Shown piece after piece: positions 47,291 through 60,800 of a stretch of DNA of 64,000 nt. A model generated the notes under the pieces. It was not told the DNA's origin. It worked only from the letters and a program-made list of their open reading frames with translations, and did not search any database. The stretch's first letter is position 1, and every line of letters starts with the position of its first letter. Made by a program: the position numbers and the translations under genes. The DNA lies in assembly GCA_013399875.1 (NCBI GenBank), contig VXAZ01001116.1:1347696-1411695 (forward strand), read 5' to 3'. This stretch comes from Gymnorhina tibicen (taxonomy: Eukaryota > Chordata > Aves > Passeriformes > Artamidae).

Positions 47291-50200
47291 ATGCTCCTGA
47301 CTGAGCAAACCATCCTGCCAAATTTAGGGGTGCTTTCTGTAACGCTTTGTAGCTGACTGGGGTGGCCGTTCCAAAAGTCCAAGCTCCAAGGTGCACTGAA
47401 GGCAAAGGTCTCCTTGCTGGGTCCTGCCAAACTCCTTGTGGCCTCAGCACAGGGCTCATGGACGAGTGGTCTCAGCACCTTGTCTTCCCCACTCCTGTCT
47501 GAGGGGTACCTACACTGGCAGCCTGGCTGACCCAGGGGCATGGAGATTCTCACCCCCTCCAACACGGTCAGCATGGAACAAGGAATTAGCATAGCCAAGA
47601 CCAAACACGATCTGCATGATCTACTGCTCAAAGCTCACTTTGCACAGGAGGTCCTGTGGATGGGGTACATCCAGGCAGTCCCAGAAGGGGCTATTAGCCC
47701 CACATGTTCCCAAGCCAACCCACTGCCATGGGGACAGCCTCAACACTGGGACTCAGAGCCTAAAAATCATCTTAATGTGCAGATTTAAATATCTTTAATA
47801 ATGATTTTTACTTGAGCTTGGAGTTGCATGTAATCTCCATGTTTTACAGGGACATTTACTGTTGTCTTCTGCTGAGAGGCAGCTTTGTGTGTGGACAAGC
47901 AAGTGCTCAGGCCCATGGAGGCAGGGTGCACTCCCAGACCTGGTAAGCTGCTGCAAAGTTGCTGCAGTAGGGAGATACAGGGAGGAAAACTGGGCTCTGC
48001 TCCACCTGCCAGGCTGCCTCCTGCTCTCACAAAGTCCTTAGAAAAATGAAACCAATCAAAAATTTGCAACTGGCCCTAAAATAAACTTTCTAAGTGGGAT
48101 TCAAACTTAGAAAGATTTCAATCTTGAGTTGTCTTGAAGTGATTTTTTTTGATGTTAATTTTCTACTATTGACCTAAAAAAATCAGTCATTTAGACAACC
48201 CTGCTCTGTGCAGAAAGGATAAAGCTTATCACAGAACCAAACACAATTTTTCAGGACCTGTTGGAAAGAGGAAAAGACTGTACTGTTTGCCATTATAGAT
48301 TCAGAGTACGTTTCTTTGACCTGTCCTCCTCTCAAGATAAGCATAGTGCATATGCAGATAACTGTAATAAATGCCATCAACAGGCAAATGGAAAATAAGC
48401 AACCCAACCAACTAAACTAACAACTTAGACTGAAACATCCCTCTCTTTCTGGGAAAAGATTAAAAATACAAGTGCCTGACAGCATGTTGGACACCTCGCC
48501 TTGCTCTTTGAAGGGTAAGTCGTGGTTAAAGCCTGGGAGTAGTAATGGCACTTTTGTCGTCCCCCATTAGCAGTGGTGCTCCCTGAAGTGACATCTCACA
48601 GTGTCCCCTGGTCACAAAGCACAGCAGTGCCAGCACAGCCACATTCTCTTTGGGGACATGGATGAGGAGAAGATCAGCTCATCTCTGCTTTGCTGTGAAC
48701 CCAGAGAGCCGAGCACCTTGGAGTGTCAGGAACGGGCTGCAGCATCACTGCATATGCAGTGCCCTACTCTGGACATGGGCTAAGGGTGGACACGCCCCAT
48801 GTCCAGAAGACATTCTCCAATCATTCGTCACTGTTTCTGCCCAAAATAAGATTTATTCCCTTCTTCCTTCTATCAACAAAGCAGAGTTTTGTTAAAGGTA
48901 GTTTAGAGCTCTTGGTTAAAAATCCTTGCCTGTGCTTAGTCTGTGTTAGGGAGTGGCCACTAGTGATAGCCATCCTTTCTGAAAGCACTGCCCAGTAGTG
49001 TGCACTGCCAGGGCTGCAGGCATCGAGGGCCTCTTGTACATCATCCGGTAAAAAACCCAGACTTTTCCTTTATGCAAAAATGTTAGCAAGAGGCTTTCTA
49101 AAATCTCAGAGTTACATAAATATTTGTAATCTCCCCATTTTTTTAATCCCAAACCCCTGAGGTTGGAATTTGATACCCAAGGACTGATGCCTATTCCTGC
49201 TGTTCCCAAAAATAAACCTGTGTGCTAAATATATCCCACAAGCTGAAGGAAACTTGTCAAGGTGCATTTAAAATGAAAGTCTGATATCGAACAACTAAGG
49301 GAGCGGCCTGCAGACCCATGACTAAAAACTGTACTAAACACTTAATCAAGATATGTTAAAACAGGAATGTATAGTTTGCTATCAGCTTTTACTGTGTCAA
49401 GAGAGACTATTGCTTATGGGTATTTCTGCATGGGGGATTCCAGTTTTGTCAGAAATTTGCCTCTCTCACCATCTGAGCTCTTGAAATTTTTTTTTCCAGT
49501 CATTTTAAAATGTAATTACAAAAATGAAAATGCTAACAGATTTCAAATCACTTCAGGACATTTTGCCAACTAGAAACATGTTGACTTTTTAAACAAACGG
49601 CTTGCTTTCCCTGTAATTAATTTTAAGGCATTCATTTTTACACTGACAGACATCAAGCAGCTATTCTGCAGCTGTCTCAGGATTTCTGAGCTTGACCTTA
49701 ATGAATAATACAAGGTTTTCTTAATTTGAAGAGTAACATATGCTTTTCTTCTTCCCCGCTGAAGTGGATCCATTTATATTTCCTGCAGCCAGTGCGTTTG
49801 CTAGGGCAACATATGCCTTTTGCATAATGTGATTACCTTCATGTGGGCAAGTAGGCCACACCATTAACAATTAAATGTTTTCAGAACTTTACATTTAACA
49901 TGAAAAAATTTATTTTCTGTCCCCTTTCCCCTTACGTGATGGGAGATGTAAACTGTGAACTTAGAGTCCGTGTTTCTCTTTGGCCATGGAGGTTCTGCCA
50001 TTAGCAGCTGATGGCTTTCACCCAGCATGTGCACATCCTCATGGGCAGTGCTGGGAGATGCAGCTGGGAGACCAACCCAGCCCTGTCCTCAGGAGGAGAT
50101 GGTCACTGAGAGGCACTGCCAGCTTCTGGGCTGCTTTTGGTAGATCCCCTCAGTGAGCCCTTTTTCTCAGCATGTGTATATGCTATGGGTTATGTCCACA

Positions 50201-53200
50201 TTAAGCATCTGCCAGCCTCCTGGGTGCAGACCAAGGAACACAGACCACTGGTGATGCCAGCATGTGCTGGTGACTGCGTGGATGCTGGGTGTCTTGAATT
50301 CACTGGGTTTGTGGATTCATCATGTTTGCCAGTCTCCAGAGCCCAGCAGTCCTTGGGAACACTCCACAGACTTGCCCTCCTTTGTCCAATCTTTAGACTC
50401 TTGTTTTCCTGTTCCAATTTGTGTAAGAATGTTCACAGGTACTTACAGAGGCCATTCATCCAAACTCACACAAGGGGGACCTTTATACAATCTAGTGCCT
50501 TTTGTATACGCTATTTGGAGGGCAAAGAAGGAGATAGGCCCAAGTCTGTGGCAGACACCCAGGAGTTAAAGCGATGGGGTGCAGTGTGTTTTATTTACCT
50601 TTCCTGCCATCATTGCTTGGTTCTGCACCTCCTTCTTGGCATAAAATCTGCTGTCTGTAAACCCTGTATTAGTTATGTGGCAGACTCTTCGGTCTGAAGA
50701 TGCAGTATGAGATGCATCACAGTCTAAAAGTGTGCTGTTGTGAAAAGGTGTTCAATATCACGGCAAAACAGCCTGTTCTTCAGAGGTTCCCACAAAAGGC
50801 TCCTCCTCAGGGTCAAGAAACAGCAGCTCAGGATGCAAAATGTATGGGATTTGCCTCAGACACTGGGGCTGAGTTGGAGGTTTCTCAGCAGGACATACTT
50901 TCTGCCATAATCGGCAGTTAAACATCAGTTCCTTGGCCAGACGGGTGTGGAACACTTTGAAGACCCCTCAGTGTTGGATTTTTTAGGTTTCCACTCCCAA
51001 GGGGATTGCTTTGCTCTTTGGAATATTGGAGGATGTTGTCACAGAGACTTTTGAAGAAGTTTTAAAGTGCAGAGTTCCTAAGAACGACACCACACACAAC
51101 AGTCCATCCTTCCTTGTGATGGCAAAGACATGGGACATGGGGAGGAGCACAGTAACCCACACCAGCATCTTATTACATGAAACTGCATTCAGCTGGCTCC
51201 TCACTTTCCTTTGCAGGAAAACGGTTTTGACACCAAAGGAAGACATTACTGATGGGTGAAATGCAAGATCTACTTTCATTTCTGTCACCAGTCCCCTGTA
51301 CTGGGCACATTGTGCCTGTCAGAGCAGTGGCCTGGATCATACTGTGCCGCCTGGTGCCATCTCTGGGAAACACCCACTTAAGGTATGTGGAGAAACAGCT
51401 ATAATTTTGTTGAGATTAACTTTTTATTCTATTTTTCATTCAAGGCAGGATCAGACCCTGCAGAGTTTATTGTTCTCCCAGTGAGAAATTTTCTTGGAAA
51501 ATATTGCTAGGGAAGACTCTGGATTTATTGTAAGCCAAATATTAATCAGCAACAAATACGGAGTAACTAGCTTGCTGAACAAATCCTATATGTCTTTACA
51601 GATAATAAAATTGCTGGTAAAATGACAACCACATAAAAATTTATGCATGACCTAATGGAAAAGAGTGAACACTTTAATAAAACAGAAGTATATTGCATTG
51701 AGGAAGTATTTCTATCATTAAACATTAGTAAGGGTGGGCTGCATTTCTTGGTTTAATTCTTCTCTAGTCACCTAGCAGATTACAATCTAGTTCTCTGGCC
51801 AGCTAACCTGGAACATAAACCCAGTATTTTGCAGGGTGCAATTATTCTTTGCCTTCAGGTACCTCCTGGGGTTGGCAGCAGCACAACCCCTCTGGGAAGG
51901 CAGGGTAGGAACAGGCAGTCACTGCTGCTTGCACTCATCTGTACATTCTTGCAGCTGAGCTCTTGCCAGCAATTAAGGACTGGTCAGTGCAAACCGGTGA
52001 GTTAGTACGTTTTTTCCTACACTGTTACTACTCCTTTTCCCACTGACCTGAAATATAACACCCTGGGATCCTCGCTTGGCTCTCTCCGGGACTCCTCCCC
52101 GCTCTCCTCAGGAACTGGGGCCCACAGCTGTGGGGCAGAGATGCTTGTACATAGGCAGTGTATCCCAGTCAAAAGTGTCCCATGGGATATGGAAGGCTTG
52201 TGGTATCTGTGAAAATCTGAAGCCAAACTGAAGGTTAGTAGGGAGGACATAACACTGGCCTTCCCTCTGCCATTCTGCAGCATCAGAAATCTTATTCTCC
52301 TTCTTCCCACCCCTGCAGCTCCTACAGTGGTTAAATTCCACATGATGCTGGGGGATCTTGACCACTAATAGTAATGGTGAGGATAACAACAATCAGTATA
52401 ATAATAACATGCTAGAGAGTAACTGGAGGTAGATTCAGGACCTGAGCCAGAAAAAGATCATGTCTTAGCTGTTAGGTACATTTCCCTTTAGGTTATGCAC
52501 CGATGTTCTCAATAGTAAAAAATCCTATTACAATAAATAAACCCGTAAGCATTCTAGGCCTTCAAAAGTCTGGATATAAATCTTCAGTGTGTCTGCAATA
52601 ACACCAGACCCCAAACAGTTGCACCACGTAAAGCAATTTGCAATGTATGAGAACAGCCACAAGCACATAAGGTGTGATTCTAGCATCAGATAAATATTTT
52701 CTCATGCTCATTATGCCCATCAGCCTTGCAAGAAAGTTAGCCATGAGGAAAAATAAGCTGATGCTGTTGTTTTTACAAACTAGGAACAGGAGGAATTGAA
52801 GGCAAGAGAGCAAAAGGTCTGGGGAATGAGATCCAAACTGTTTTTCATGCCAGGTGAGCCGGGTAGGTGTTGCCCCGCATAGCTCTCAGGGTGGCCTTGG
52901 CCACGTCCACATTACTGTATTTCTTCTGTTCTCACAGTTCCCTTCCCAACCCAGCTGTGTGACTGTGACCAGGAGCCTGACCTCCCCACCTGCTCCTGGT
53001 TTGTGTATTTCCCCAAGGATGTGCATATGGCCCTGCTAACCACCCATAACTCACTGCTCTCCTATGGTAGGAGACATTTTGTGGCCATTACAGACTCTCA
53101 TTTAAGTGGGTTAAAAATCAGCAGATGACCGTGGGATTTGCAGGACAAAGAGGCATTTTGGCAGCGCTGAGAGTGCTGCCCAGGGAGCAGCTGACTGCTG

Positions 53201-54806
53201 TGATGTGGGGAAGGCAGGATAGTCACCTGAGTGTCAGCTTTCAGCTCTAGGGTGGTTCGGTACTCCCCTCAAAGTGGCATGCTCTGGGTTTGAAGGAAGG
53301 ATCAGGAAGTGTCATTTTTGATTAAAATAGAAAACTATTTTGGAAAAAAGTCTTCTGTAAAGAGTAAGTGCAGCCTACGGTCTCAGTGGGAGCCAGGAAA
53401 GATTGACAGGCATGGCTCCAGCAGTGAGTATGGAAAGATTCAAACAGCAAATGCTTTCCTGGGAAGATCTTGTATCCCATTTTGTGCGTTAGCAACAGTT
53501 AGGCATGTCTGATTCATGATCTGACTTTAAACCCAGTGATGGCTTAGAGGCTATATAGATTTCTTTGTTCCTGGTGGCTGCTATCACAGGAGATGTAGGT
53601 ATGACATTGTTCATTAGTCTATACAATGGTGATGGTGTGATGCTGCATCTCAGTCACGGAATTTGGGCATGGAGCACCTTGATCATGGTGTATATGAGCT
53701 CTGTGGAGACTTGAAGAGCTGCTGTGGGTGCTCTTCTTCCATTTCTCACTTCCACCAAGTTGGAGCATTCAGGTTTGTGTCTCATTACCTGCTCTGTTTA
53801 ATGAATTTCATTTGCCACTGATAGGAGTGCTTTGGAGGGAAATTGCAGGCTGTTCTGGATACTTGAGCTTTCCTTTCTTTTCTGTCACTCATGCTCCTCA
53901 GTTTCCCTGTTCTTACACTGTTCTCCGGACAAGAGGGAGATGACAGTGCTAAGGAAAAAGCATCTGTGATAATGGAGAGGACTGGGGATTGCCAGAGTGA
54001 AGACAAAACCTCCAGTTTTGTCTTTTGTCTTGCTATCTTAATGCTAGCACAATTCACTAGCATGGATTTAACTGCATTTCATCCCTTGTAGGTGAACCTA
54101 CATCTAGATTTAAGAAACAATGGAGGAATGAAATACTGAAGGGCATGTATAAGGAGTTTCCAGTAGAACAAAAATCTAGAAAATTTATTCATGCTTTAAA
54201 TTAAATTTGGACATTTGGTCCACGCCTGCTTTTATTTCCCAAGATAAGCATTATGCAGTACAACTGAGCTTTTGCTGGAATCCAGTTTTTAATCACCATT
54301 GACAAGATAATAATTTTCCCAATTTTAGGATCATGCACAGTATGCCTCCCTTTCACAGCAGCCTCCTCTCCAAGCTTCTGCTGCTGTGTCTCAGTTGGGA
54401 GGAGGCACTGCTGCCGGTGAGTCAGCGCACAGCATGCACTCCCTCTCTGTCAGGAAGAGTGGCTCTCCCCCACTCAGTTTTCCTGTTCTCAGTGAAATGA
54501 AACATCTTCGGTGGCAGACTGAAATAAGACATTTTCTTATGAATGTCCTAATGAAAAAACAGGGGCCTGAGTCCCTGGGTGTGAGTCCCTGAGGTGTCAC
54601 AACGGCTGTCCCAGCCTTTGGAAAGCAGACAGGAGGAGAGCTCTGGATAAAGCTGGTGAAGGACTGGGAAAGTAGAGGCAGAAGGAAAGAGCCTCAGCCA
54701 CAGAGGGAGGGTGAGTAGCCAAGAGACAGACCTTGCCAAGGGTTCCGCATGAACCACCTAAATGCGGACCAGGGCCAGGAAATCACAACAGATATTTTCT
54801 CCTCTG
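47291..54806. other. Intergenic, no recognised gene
   Basis: No known exon. 47290-47760 is GC-richer and may hold further CR1-derived sequence too decayed to align by eye. 50137-50697 is open for 186 codons with a non-ATG beginning and no domain. 50950-51370 is a low-divergence-looking block open on both strands that may be an unrecognised old repeat. Remaining sequence is unremarkable. Confidence 0.5.
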
Positions 54807-54853
54807 TGTCGTGGTTTAATCCCAGCCGGCAACCGAGCACCAGGCAGCCACTC
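54807..54853 (+). mobile_element. Fragment of avian LTR, 5' end only
   Basis: The sequence from TGTCGTGGTTTAATCCCAGC through 'cggcaaccgagcacca' and 'ggcagcc' matches the 5' terminus of a widespread avian ERV LTR as I remember it. Similarity ends within about 50 bases, and no matching 3' terminus or duplicate of the preceding CTCTG was found downstream. An AATAAA at 54868-54873 follows. The copy is a truncated remnant with no coding capacity. Confidence 0.65.
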
Positions 54854-57800
54854 TTTTATGCCCCCCAAATAAAGGTTTTATCAATGCGCACCTTAGAGAG
54901 TGAAGATGTAAGTTGCTTACCATGGAAGGATGAATGATGGAAATAACCATTTGGGAATCTAAAACCTCCAGAAAATCAAGGTGTCTCCTCATGGATTGTT
55001 AACCACAAGGAGTCTGCCCACAATTTAAAGGAATCCTCCAGGTCTGCAAGGTATGAGTATGCTCAGGGAAACAAATTAGAACACCACTCCAGGCCCCAGC
55101 CAAATGCCACAGGTGAAGAGGTGGCTAGAGCCTTGTAAGAAAGGGCATTGAGCAGTGAGTTCAGTGAGGCTCTCTTTCTGCTCACGCTTTTGGGGAAATT
55201 TTAAGAATTATGGAGGAAAATAACTGAGAGAACTGGCTTCAAAGAGTTTTGCAGCACTATCATTTTAGGTCAAGAATAATCAGGAAGCTAACATTGTCTC
55301 TTAAATCTTTAAGATGTCAGTAAATAAATGATGTGGTTTTCAGAACTGTAAAGCATCTCATTTCTTCTGCTGACTTCAGCTGGTGCCATTGGGTGCTCAG
55401 CACTTCTGGAAATAAAATCATTTGTTTGCCAAGCCTCGGAAGGAAAAGCTGAGCAGGCTGACTTGAAGTTCTTGTTCTTGCAAATATGAATATGAAGCAG
55501 GAAATAAAAATACGAACTGAATATGAATTGAACCAGAGTATGAAACTTATATCAGTAGTGTTCCCTCAGGAAAATCATTATTTGGAAGAAGAGAAAAAGT
55601 GCACGTAAAGACAAATTGGTAAACAACACAGGAAAAGAGGAAGGATGGAACTTGTTTGGCATTATTGTTTGCTGTTTTGGAGCTGGTCTGCCTCTGCCTT
55701 TATTTTGCAGTATTTGTTGAAGTTCTGCATTGAACTAATTGCTTCCAGCCTTGGGCACTGTCATGAAAATATAGGCAGTGCTAATGCCTTGACTGTTAAT
55801 TAACATGATGGCAAAGCAACTGAGGAAGGGACTGAAATGTCAAGCAGTGGAAAAAATGAGTATGAAAAATGCCAGATTCCTGTGTGGTGAGAGGGGCAGG
55901 GGCAGGCTGGCACTGCTGCCAGTGAAGAGGGGCTCCTCCATGGAGCTCTGCCTGTCCTGGCCCACTGCAGCCACGCGGGAGCCCCCACCAGCCTGCTCTG
56001 CGCAGGAGGGGTTACAAAAGTGTTTCACAGAAAATCGACATTTTCCACATGATTTTTGCTTCTGTAATATTCCACTGGAAAACAAAATCCCTTTCTTGGT
56101 TAACCTGAAATATTCTTGATTAATTTCCCTTCCACTGCAGTGTCCCAGCAATCAGGAAAAACTTGAAAAGGGACATGAGAGAGTAATCACATGGTGTGCT
56201 GGTGCCAAAAGGAGGCAAAAAGAGTGTGAGATCCCAAAATATGATTTATCTAATATGATGCCCACTGGGAAAGCCAAAGATTAGTGTCTGATGAAGTGAA
56301 AACTTCTTGTCCTGGTCAACATAAAATTAAGTTCAGGAATGTTTGATGCATTGATTCCTCAGTTCTAATTTGAATAGAATGAAAAAAAGTGTCAAAATTA
56401 CAGGAAAATACAAAAACATTAGGACAATTTTTTTGTCAGTTTTTCAAAAGACTAGTGTTTAATTTCTTTTTCTGAGCAGTAAGTCACACATTTTAATTCA
56501 AACATCCTCACAGCAAAATATTTATATAGCTATTAATTTTAGTAAGGGACTTCAAATTACTAATCTTCTACAACAGAGCACCACTTAGAATCCCTTTATT
56601 ATATAGTTTGCCTAGCAAAGCATTTCATCACACAGAAGGGAGAAATGCCTTAATACACTGTTCTGATGGAAAGAGAGAAAAATAAGATTCAGAGGCTGAA
56701 CAAGATGTCAAGACTATAGAAAAAAAAGGCACCAAAAAGCTGCTGAAGAAGAATCACAGACAATGCAGTTGAGATGATCTTTGATGAACTTTTATGTAGT
56801 TTCCTCATTAATGCATTGAAAAAAACTCCACAAAGGGAGGCTGATACCAGTGTTACAGGCAAGGGAGGTAAAGCTGAGGATGATGAGTGACTGTCTCCAT
56901 CTCAGCCTGCGAGCCAAGAGCGGAGCCCAGGTTTGTCAGACACAGCTGAATGTACCTTTTACAAGACTGGGTCCTTTTCTTCTGTGACATGACATGAAGC
57001 CCAGAGTAGCTTTTCTCTCTGGATCCTGACACAAGACATGAGTCAGAATAATGAAATACAATGAACCATCATGTGGACTTCTCTAAATCAAGCTATGCAT
57101 TGTGTTAATATTTCTGCAAACCTATTTGACAAAGGGTTGTGAAGCCTTGACATGTGCCTAAGAGATAATTCACACAACCCATGGGCTCCATGTTCCTTGT
57201 CCTGGAGCACTGTCTGCAGAGGTGTATTGTGTGCTGCTGAGTAACCTGTGGGATCACTGCGCTTTAAATTCCGAAATGCCAATACATCCCACCTCTTCCA
57301 GCCATTGTCAAGGGAAGAGGGATTTAATGAATTTGAGAACTGGATGCAGTAAAACTGAGTTTAGGGACAGAAGGGACCACTGGGATGTTAGTTGATGTAA
57401 TTGTTAATTGACACAATTTCACTCAGTATCAGCAATGCATAAAAATACTCCTGTTGCTCTGACTGATCACCATCAGATCACTGACCAGCTGAACTGAAGG
57501 GCATCTTTGGGAGTAAGGCTGCTCAAAAATGCCATGCTAATCTGTTCCAAGCACTTAATGAACTTCCACTTTTTTGAAACCTTAATTCTCTCTTTTATTT
57601 AAACTGTGATTTCTTCTTACCAACCTCCAGATGAAGGTGAGCCTATGAAATATGCTTTTATGGGTATCTGCCTATTTTCCCTTTTGGTTATATATGTAAA
57701 ATTATGCTTCTAGGCTGAAAGTGCTTTCCTGAAAGCTGCCAATGTTTTTCCAGTCTGTATATCAGCAGATCAGCTCCTGACTCACACTTTCCCTCTAGGA

Positions 57801-60800
57801 CTTCATAGACGGCAGCTGCGGCAGCCTGGCTGAGTGCTGGGGCAGTTCCAGACATCTGCCTTGTAAGCAGGGAATTGAAGATGCTCCACTTTGCATAACC
57901 TTTGCCTTAGGGTCAGAATTACTTAACCTTTTTTTTTTTGAAGCTAGCCATGGTTGTCCTTCTGGGGCACTACTCACATTTAAAGCGCTCACTTAGGTAG
58001 GTATTTGTTTTTATTTTGGTGAGCATATAATTTAGCAGAAGTTGCTCATTAACAACTAACTTCCCCATACACCTGCGTTTTCTTTTTTTTTTTTTATTTC
58101 TCAATGCTGTGGGATTTCCCATGATTTGTGTTTTCATGGGATTAATATCAATATGCTGTTCTATATCCCTAATGTATCTCAGCTCATTGAGTAACTTTGT
58201 GCTTCATTTTGTATGAATGTCTTTTGTCTTCTGTTCAGAAGATGTACCCATTTGTGTATCACCATCTGTAGGCTGTTCTTAACTCCAGAGCATGGAAGAA
58301 TTCTCCTGCTATTTAGAAACCCAGGCAAAAGTAACACCTCTTATACCTCCACACTAATATCTTTCTGGTAGATCAGCTTGTGATGTGCCAATGTAAAAAA
58401 CAAGCTGAATTCTCTGCCTTAGAATCAGACTGTCACTAATTGGTTTTATGTGTTTGCTATGATGACATTGCCCTCATTTCCAGTATCTGCTTTGAAACAC
58501 AATATTAGTTAATTTATTTCCTGTGTCACAAACCAATCTCACAGTGAACATTGCTTTGCAAGTGTATTGACTTAATGCTTCTCTTGACAGCTTTGTCCTG
58601 CTGTTTTCTTTGTGCTATTTTTTTAATGTTAGAAGTGTGAACCTTTCATAAAGTAAACTGCTTTTATTGCAAACAGATGAATTTTCCCCTTGTGCTGAAT
58701 ACATTTGGATCTTATTGTGACTGTTGTTACCTTGTTTACAGCTTCTGAATGAAGCTGTATGTTCACCCTCGACTCTGTCTTTATTTCTCCTTAGATGCAC
58801 ATCAGCACTGCTGCTGTCTGCTGTCCTTTGTGTTTGGGAATAACAGCATAGCTTTCCTTCTGCAATGACTCAAGACGAGTACCTTTCTGATAGCACCTTG
58901 CTGATTTATAACACCCACAGTTCTCTCAGTTCTAACTAGTCCATATGGTAACATGGCTCAAACTTTGTGCATCCCTTAATATCAAGCTCAGCCACAGTAC
59001 CTTGCTTGCTTTGGCTCCCCAAGAGCAGATGTACTGGGGAAACTATGGGAATGCAGGGGCACAAATGGGGTTGTTAAAAATTAACATGAAGAACCTCACT
59101 GCCTCTTCAGATGCTTAAATAACTTTTGAAATCTGTCCTCTGACACCAGTTCTTCTCATTGAAATGGTTTTGAGAATGTAGTTATTGCACACACAAGTCT
59201 TTTAATCTTCAGAGTTTCTCTCCTGTCCCTCTCAGAAGCTTTGAAAGCTCACAGTCATCTCATCTGGTCTGCCTGTGGCTTTGGACTGAGCAGTTCAGAG
59301 CACCTCATTGCTCCCTTTTTATCTGAAGGCCAACCTGACTGCAGAGTACAGAGGAGAAGTGACACACACTAAGCTCGTTGGACACTGAATTTCATTTCTT
59401 CCCTCAAACACTATCCATGTTGCTCTGCTCAGTTTTTAGCATTTGGTCTCAGGAAAATCTCATCCTTCAAGGCCACAAGGGACCATCTTTACCATGTGTA
59501 ATGCTCTTCACATACACATGGGGTTTCAATAAAGAGTTCCTGCACCTGCTCTGTGTCCTTCATTGCACTGGAAGATATCTAGAGAGATACCTTTGATTTA
59601 ACTCTCTCTGTTGACAGAGATATTCCTGTATTTCTAGGTCCGTGCTTCCAATGGCTAATTATTTTCACCGAAAGATTTACACCAAGTGTCTTGACTGAGG
59701 ACATGGCAATGCTTTAAGAGGAAATTTTTGGTGCTGAGGCCAAGAACAAGGCACTGAAAGAGGTGACTGATCACATTTCTCTGGGGGAGGCACTGTTCCT
59801 TGGCCCTTTTGCTCTGGCCCTTTTACAATTTATCATACCTGATAATTGTTGTTGAGCTGGGGAAAATTCCTCTAGTGTCCCAACACCCTCTGTTTGAAAG
59901 TCTTCCCTGGGAGCGGGTGACTGTGCCATCCCCTCGGAGGGTACATTGTCTCCTCCAGAGATTTGACCAAAGCCACTCTTGCCCCTCTCTGCAGATTACA
60001 ACTATAGGCAGCAACTCTGTGTTTTTCCTCCCATCACTTTCAGCAGCTGCTCCAATAGATTGTGCTCAAGGGAAATATAAAGCAGCCAAGGAAAAAAAGA
60101 CTCCAAGTCTACATAGACAAAGAGCATGTTCTTCCTTAACCTTACAGCACTAAACTTTTAAAACTGAACTTCTTTAAGCTCTCATTAATATATTTTGGGG
60201 GCTTGGGGGGTTTTTATAGGTTTTTTTTTAGTTATCTTTGGAAACATATTTGTGATTTTCCAGTGGCTTTTAGAAATGCCGAACCTGAGATTCAACTAAA
60301 CATATGTGATGGTAATCTACCAAGTGAATTTGGGCTGTCAGAAGGTTTAATGAGCTCTGTACGACTCCCCTGTGGCTCACCGGACTGGGGCTAACTATGC
60401 ACTTTCCCAGGAACATATAGTTTGCATATTTTTCCATTTTCCAAGTTATTGATACAGATATTGAATCATGCTAGCTTAGGCAGTATTCACCTGGGAGGCC
60501 GTGAACTGTGCTTCAAGCTGCAGAGAGGAGCTGGTGGCTTTTGAGGGTCTGTATGGTCAGGGTAATATTTCAACTACCAAGTGAGAATTAGTGACAGAGC
60601 AGGTGCTGTATCTGCGTGTGCACATCTCTCTCTGTGCTGGGAAAGTCGCTGTGCCTGTCTCAGAACACAAGGTGGAGAGGAAAAACTGGTGCAGGACATG
60701 TATGCTCCAAAGCTGCAAAGTCTGTGGAAGAAATATGGGCTGAATGTTGCCCTCCTTCTTCAAATTGTGGAGCAAATTGTCCAGGTGACAGTGAAAGTGC

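Noticed and set aside
48097..48112. GGATTCAAAC, resembling a minus-strand tRNA T-loop
   Set aside because: Flanking sequence cannot form acceptor, D and anticodon stems.
50137..50697. 186-codon plus-strand ORF
   Set aside because: Begins at a non-ATG codon, rich in Cys/Ser/His with no domain; length is within chance expectation for 64 kb in six frames.
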